Shown here piece by piece: positions 60,462-64,000 of a DNA stretch of 64,000 nt (position 1 is the stretch's first letter; each line of letters begins with the position of its first letter). Both the position numbers and the translations under genes were made by a program. The stretch is from Sphingobium phenoxybenzoativorans. Its GTDB lineage: Bacteria; Pseudomonadota; Alphaproteobacteria; Sphingomonadales; Sphingomonadaceae. The notes under the pieces were generated by a model. The model was not told the DNA's origin and did not search any database. It saw nothing but the letters and a program-made list of their open reading frames with translations. Where the stretch lies: contig NZ_MINO01000011.1 of the NCBI RefSeq assembly GCF_001757355.1, forward strand, positions 51,102 through 115,101. The letters run 5' to 3'.

Positions 60462-61730
60462 TCAGAATCCCCGGCGCGACCGGGCATGGCTTTCGCGCTC
60501 AAGCGCTTCGCGAAAGGCGGGCGCGCTGATGCCGATCATATCGCGCATCCGGTCGCGCAGGCACCGGCCGCGCAAATCCGCGACGCCATATTCCGTGACC
60601 ACAAAGTCAACATCGGCGCGCGCGCATGTCACCATATCTACGCTGCCCCGGATTCTGCTCGCCGCGCCGCCCGCAGCGGTGGAGGGCAGGGCGATGATGG
60701 AGCATCCACGCTCCGCGGCATTCGCCGCATGCATGAAATCGATCTGACCGCCGACCGCGCCGATATAGCGGCCATTGGCCGCTTCGGCATTGACCTGGCC
60801 GGTGATATCGACCTCCACCGCCGAATTGATAGCAAACAGGTTGGGGATCTGCGCCAGGACCCCGGCGGCGTGCGTATATTCGAACGGCTCCACCCGGAAT
60901 GCGGGATTCTCGCGCGCCGCGTCCATCAGCCTTGATGTGCCGAACAGGGAGCCTGTCACGGTAACGCCCGCATCTATCGGCTTTTGCGCATTGGTGATGA
61001 CCCCGGCCTCGATCAGGTCGAGCACTGAATCGCCAATGGTGCCAGAATGGATGCCAAGATCGCGGCGATCCTTGAGGCAGCCGAGCAGCGCATCGATCGT
61101 GCCGCCAATACCAACCTGCAGGGTAGCGCCATCGGGCACGATCGCGGCAATGTTCGCTGCGATGGCGGACTCCAGCGCCGTCGCGGGCCGCGAAGCCAGT
61201 TCCGCTGGCGGACGATCCGTTTCAATGGTCAGCGCAAGCGTGTCGAGCGCGGGCAGTTCGGCCCCATAGGTCCACGGGATCGCCGCATTGACCTCCGCAA
61301 TGACCACCCGCGCCTTGGCGATGGCCGCCCGCATATAATCGTTGATCGGGCCAAGGCTGTGCTTCCCGTTCGGTCCCTTGGGACTGAGCTGCACAAGCGC
61401 GACATCACAAGCGATGGCGCCCGAGATAATGGATTGCGCGATGCGCGCGATGTGGATCGGGTAAATGTCGAGCGCGCCGGCGGCGGCGAGCGCCCGCGTG
61501 GTGCCCAGCGTTCCATAGCTCCCGGCCCGCAGCACGTCAGCATGCTCTGGACGCAAGATGTCCGTGAAACATGCGCCCATAAAAATCGAAAGCGGACCCA
61601 GAATCTGGCGCTGCGCGACCAGCGCTTCGAACAGGGTCTGCGGTTCGCCCGTCCCCTGGCCCAGAAAGACCGTGTCGCCGGGACGGATGAAGGGCGAAAG
61701 GTCGATCATGGATGATGTACCGCCGCTCAT
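60462..61730 (-). CDS. Acetyl-CoA hydrolase / 4-hydroxybutyrate CoA-transferase family protein
   Basis: 422 residues, ATGA overlap with the crotonase-fold gene. Family motifs: LGQGTGEPQTLFEALVAQ, GIHSGTIGDSVLDLIEAGVI, and INSAVEVDITGQVNAE with the catalytic Glu that forms the CoA thioester; ending VVTEYGVADLRGR. Class I CoA-transferases swap CoA with acetate or succinate. It is downstream of PaaG-like and acyl-CoA dehydrogenase genes in a beta-oxidation operon running leftward. Confidence 0.92.
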   Translation of the reverse strand: MSGGTSSMIDLSPFIRPGDTVFLGQGTGEPQTLFEALVAQRQILGPLSIFMGACFTDILRPEHADVLRAGSYGTLGTTRALAAAGALDIYPIHIARIAQSIISGAIACDVALVQLSPKGPNGKHSLGPINDYMRAAIAKARVVIAEVNAAIPWTYGAELPALDTLALTIETDRPPAELASRPATALESAIAANIAAIVPDGATLQVGIGGTIDALLGCLKDRRDLGIHSGTIGDSVLDLIEAGVITNAQKPIDAGVTVTGSLFGTSRLMDAARENPAFRVEPFEYTHAAGVLAQIPNLFAINSAVEVDITGQVNAEAANGRYIGAVGGQIDFMHAANAAERGCSIIALPSTAAGGAASRIRGSVDMVTCARADVDFVVTEYGVADLRGRCLRDRMRDMIGISAPAFREALERESHARSRRGF

Positions 61731-62527
61731 TGTCCGGTGAACACGGGTTTCCGCTTTTCCCGGAAGGCGCTGATGGCCTCGCGATGATCCGCCGTGGTAT
61801 GCGCGAGCGCCTGATAGGCGGAGGCCGCCTCAAGATGCTCATCCAGCCGCTGGTTGCGCGCCTGCCGTAGCAGGCGTTTCGCCATGCGGAGGGCATGCGG
61901 CGGGTTGGCTGCGATGCGGCTGGCCAGGTCCCTCGCGGCGTCGTTCAGTTGATCATCCGGCACGACGCGCGAGACCAGGCCACAGGCCAGCGCCTCCTGC
62001 GCGTTGATCGACTCACCGGTGAAGGCCATCTCGCACGCTTTCGAAAAGCCCACGGCGCGCGGCAGCAGCCACGCCCCGCCGTCGCCCGGTATGAGGCCGA
62101 GCTTGACGAAACTTTCCGCGAAGGAGGCGCTCTCCCCCGCGATGCGGATGTCGCACATGCAGGCGAGATCGCAGCCCGCGCCGATGGCCGCGCCATGGAC
62201 AGCGGCGATGATCGGGATTTCCATGGCGTCGAACGCCAGCGGGATGCGCTGGATGCCCGCCTTATAGCCGGAGGGCGTTTCCACCGGCGCACCGCCGCCC
62301 AATTCGCCCGGATTGCCGATCTTCGAAAGATTGCCGCCAGCGCTGAACCCCCTGCCCGCGCCCATCAGGATGGCGCACCGGATGTCGCGATTGCTTTCAA
62401 TCTGCACCAGCGCGGCGATCAGCGCATCCACCATCTCCTGATCGGAAATCGGATTGTAGAATTTGGGATTGTTCAAGGTCAGCGTCGCCACCGGCCCGTC
62501 GATTTCGATCAGGACAAGCTGTTCCAT
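61727..62527 (-). CDS. Enoyl-CoA isomerase/hydratase, PaaG-like
   Basis: 266-residue crotonase. GAGRGFSAGGNLSKIGN gives the oxyanion hole. The two usual catalytic Glu are replaced: GAAIGAGCDLACMCDIRIAG has Asp at the first site, and ASFAESFVKLGLIPGDGG has Phe at the second. This pattern, and GLIP-GG-WLLPR, resembles PaaG-type isomerases, which move double bonds in CoA esters, rather than hydratases. Confidence 0.9.
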   Translation of the reverse strand: MEQLVLIEIDGPVATLTLNNPKFYNPISDQEMVDALIAALVQIESNRDIRCAILMGAGRGFSAGGNLSKIGNPGELGGGAPVETPSGYKAGIQRIPLAFDAMEIPIIAAVHGAAIGAGCDLACMCDIRIAGESASFAESFVKLGLIPGDGGAWLLPRAVGFSKACEMAFTGESINAQEALACGLVSRVVPDDQLNDAARDLASRIAANPPHALRMAKRLLRQARNQRLDEHLEAASAYQALAHTTADHREAISAFREKRKPVFTGQ

Positions 62528-62554
62528 ATGTCTTTCACCCGATGCGTTTGAGGC

Positions 62555-63697
62555 TCAGCGCAGGCCAAGCCCACGCGCGATAATGCCGCGCAGGATTTCA
62601 CGAGCGCCGCCGCGCAAGGAGAAGGCGACGCTGTTCAGCGTGAGGTAGGAGAGCACGGCGCGAAAATCGGGATCGGCCCACAGCGCCGGATCGGTGAGGC
62701 TCCGCGCCACCTCCGGTATCTCCTGTTCCAGCACGGCCCCCAGATCCTTGACGATCACCGCCTGAAGCGAGGGATCGCCGCCCTGCTCCAACTGACCGGC
62801 GACGGAGCGGGACATGGCGCGCAACACTGCCACATGCGCGGCAAGCCGCCCCAACGCCTCTGCCGCGCGATCGGACAGACCCGGCCCCGCCGCCCGCGCC
62901 ATCTCGGCCATCAGGATGAACGAGGACAGGAACCGTTCCGGTCCGCTACGCTCATGCGCGAGTTCGCTCATCACCTGCTTCCAGCCCTCGCCTTCCTGTC
63001 CCAGCAAGGCATCTTCAGGCACAAGCGCATCCTCGAAATGCACCTCGTTAAATTCATGCTCGCCCGACAAGGCGTAGATCGGCCTGACGGTGACGCCGGG
63101 CGCCTTCATATCGACCAGGAACTGGCTCAGCCCGTCATGCCGCCCTTCCGCATTGCTGTCCGTCCGGGCCAGCAGGATCATATAATGGGCAAGATGGCCG
63201 TTGGTGGTCCACAGCTTGGTGCCGTTGATCCGCCACCCGCCGCTTTCCCGCACCGCGCGGGTGCGCACCGCCGCCAGATCCGAACCGGCGTCGGGTTCGC
63301 TCATCCCAATGCAGAAGAAACATTCGCCGCGCGCGATGGCGGGAAGGATTTTGCTGCGCTGCGCCTCCGTGCCGAAGCGCAGCAAAGTCGGCCCGCTCTG
63401 ACGGTCCGCGATCCAGTGCGCCGCGACCGGCGCGCCGGCGGCCAGCAATTCCTCGATCACCACATAACGCTCAAGCGCGCTGCGCTCATGCCCGCCATAT
63501 CGCTTGGGCCAGGTCATGCCGAGCCAGCCGCGCGCACCCAGCTTGGCGCTGAAGGACGGGTCCGCGCCAGTCCAGGTTTCGGCCCGCTTGACGGGCGGAC
63601 GGTCCGCAATCTCGACTGCGAGAAATTCGCGGACATCCTTCCGCAGAGCCGCAGCCTCCGCCGATTCCGCGACAAGGGGAAAACGGCGCGCCGTCAT
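62555..63697 (-). CDS. Acyl-CoA dehydrogenase
   Basis: 380 residues from ATG 63697, ATGA overlap with the preceding dehydrogenase. ACAD domains: LRKDVREFLAVEI start, FFCIGMSEPDAGSDLAAVRT and INGTKLWTTNGHLAHYMILL in the middle, FAD region and helical C-terminus. The C-terminal half ends AFSLRGGAREILRGIIARGL. It likely forms a heteromer with the neighbour, as in steroid side-chain oxidation (FadE pairs). It oxidises an acyl-CoA to the enoyl-CoA, passing electrons to ETF. Confidence 0.92.
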   Translation of the reverse strand: MTARRFPLVAESAEAAALRKDVREFLAVEIADRPPVKRAETWTGADPSFSAKLGARGWLGMTWPKRYGGHERSALERYVVIEELLAAGAPVAAHWIADRQSGPTLLRFGTEAQRSKILPAIARGECFFCIGMSEPDAGSDLAAVRTRAVRESGGWRINGTKLWTTNGHLAHYMILLARTDSNAEGRHDGLSQFLVDMKAPGVTVRPIYALSGEHEFNEVHFEDALVPEDALLGQEGEGWKQVMSELAHERSGPERFLSSFILMAEMARAAGPGLSDRAAEALGRLAAHVAVLRAMSRSVAGQLEQGGDPSLQAVIVKDLGAVLEQEIPEVARSLTDPALWADPDFRAVLSYLTLNSVAFSLRGGAREILRGIIARGLGLR

Positions 63698-64000
63698 GCT
63701 CCGATATCCGTAATGGAGGCCCACAATGCGCGGCCATCCGCCGCCAGCGACCGGCCGAGCGCGATCGACCATTCCGCCTCGCCGCCATATTCGTCGCGCC
63801 AGCTCCACAGCCGCCGCGTCAGCAGTTGCAGGGGCAGTTCGCGGGTATAGCCGATGGCCCCATGTATCTGATGCACGGTCCGCGCGATCTTGCCCGCGGC
63901 TTCTCCCGCGCGGATCTTGGCGACCGCGACCGTGCGGGCGTCCATGCCCCGCGCCAGCGACGCCGCAGCCATATCGCTCGCCATGCGCGCCGCGGCGGCT
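63694..64000 (-). CDS. Acyl-CoA dehydrogenase, C-terminal part (5' end outside window)
   Basis: About 102 residues of the C-terminal helical domain are visible: MASDMAAASLARGMDARTVA and HQIHGAIGYTRELPLQLLTR, the end of an ACAD flavin-binding helix and substrate region. The gene continues to the right of base 64000. It pairs by ATGA overlap with the full-length dehydrogenase downstream. Confidence 0.88.
   Translation of the reverse strand, partial: AAAARMASDMAAASLARGMDARTVAVAKIRAGEAAGKIARTVHQIHGAIGYTRELPLQLLTRRLWSWRDEYGGEAEWSIALGRSLAADGRALWASITDIGA

Noticed and set aside
1..64000. CRISPR arrays, tRNA/rRNA genes, transposases or integrases
   Set aside because: No direct-repeat array, cloverleaf-like sequence, rRNA segment or transposase motif was recognised on either strand by eye; small RNAs cannot be excluded.

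Overview
The window reads as a chromosomal or large-plasmid segment of a GC-rich alphaproteobacterium, most likely a sphingomonad (Sphingobium / Novosphingobium / Sphingomonas type). The grounds are four large TonB-dependent receptors, many catabolic oxidoreductases and CoA enzymes, frequent 4-base ATGA/GTGA gene overlaps, and little or no mobile DNA. No rRNA, tRNA, CRISPR array or insertion sequence was recognised. The genus is an inference from gene content.

Region A (1-9.8 kb) looks like an aromatic ring-cleavage cluster. It holds a flavin phenol hydroxylase cut by the left edge, a LysR regulator, an FAH-family hydrolase, a TonB receptor, a glutathione transferase, an aromatic-acid MFS importer, an SDR, a histidinol-dehydrogenase homologue and a VOC extradiol-type dioxygenase. 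The set resembles a gentisate-like route (ring hydroxylation, cleavage, GST isomerisation, acylpyruvate hydrolysis). An MgtC-family gene and a decayed MFS fragment follow (10.1-10.9 kb).

Region B (11.1-22.2 kb) is the most striking part. A zinc alcohol dehydrogenase, an acyl-CoA ligase, an aldehyde dehydrogenase and a TlpA-like thioredoxin run on the plus strand. A TetR gene, an exported protein with the catalytic signature of linalool dehydratase/isomerase, a SCO1-like protein and a TonB receptor run on the minus strand. Four copies of one operator-like palindrome (AACGGTCAACCGTT and variants) sit in front of each of the four transcription units. I read this as a TetR-controlled regulon for uptake and breakdown of a tertiary allylic alcohol such as linalool, through allylic isomerisation, alcohol and aldehyde oxidation and CoA activation.

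Region C (22.4-34.7 kb) holds an intradiol-dioxygenase-like lipoprotein, an OmpR/histidine kinase pair, a TonB receptor with a very acidic insertion, a porin, and a quinoprotein alcohol oxidation set (YVTN propeller, cytochrome c550 of PedF type, MoxJ/XoxJ-like binding protein, PQQ alcohol dehydrogenase with the lanthanide-type Asp-x-Asp motif, LuxR response regulator). A tripartite EmrAB/NodT efflux operon with divergent TetR follows (34.7-39.6 kb). The NodT gene carries an apparent one-base frameshift at its lipobox.

Region D (39.6-64 kb) is a second large catabolic block: TonB receptor, enoyl-CoA hydratase, acyl-CoA ligase, Baeyer-Villiger monooxygenase, SMP-30 lactonase, hotdog hydratase, two class III CoA-transferase subunits, IclR, two DUF2889 proteins, TetR regulators, an HsaA-like flavin monooxygenase, VOC, aldo-keto reductase, epoxide-hydrolase-like enzyme, a SnoaL-FMO fusion, a family I CoA-transferase, a PaaG-like isomerase and two acyl-CoA dehydrogenases (the last cut by the right edge). 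Four of its promoters share a second palindrome, TCAACR-N4-TGTTGA, placed over the -35 box. This points to one regulon for an alicyclic ketone or terpenoid/steroid-like substrate oxidised by Baeyer-Villiger chemistry and beta-oxidation.
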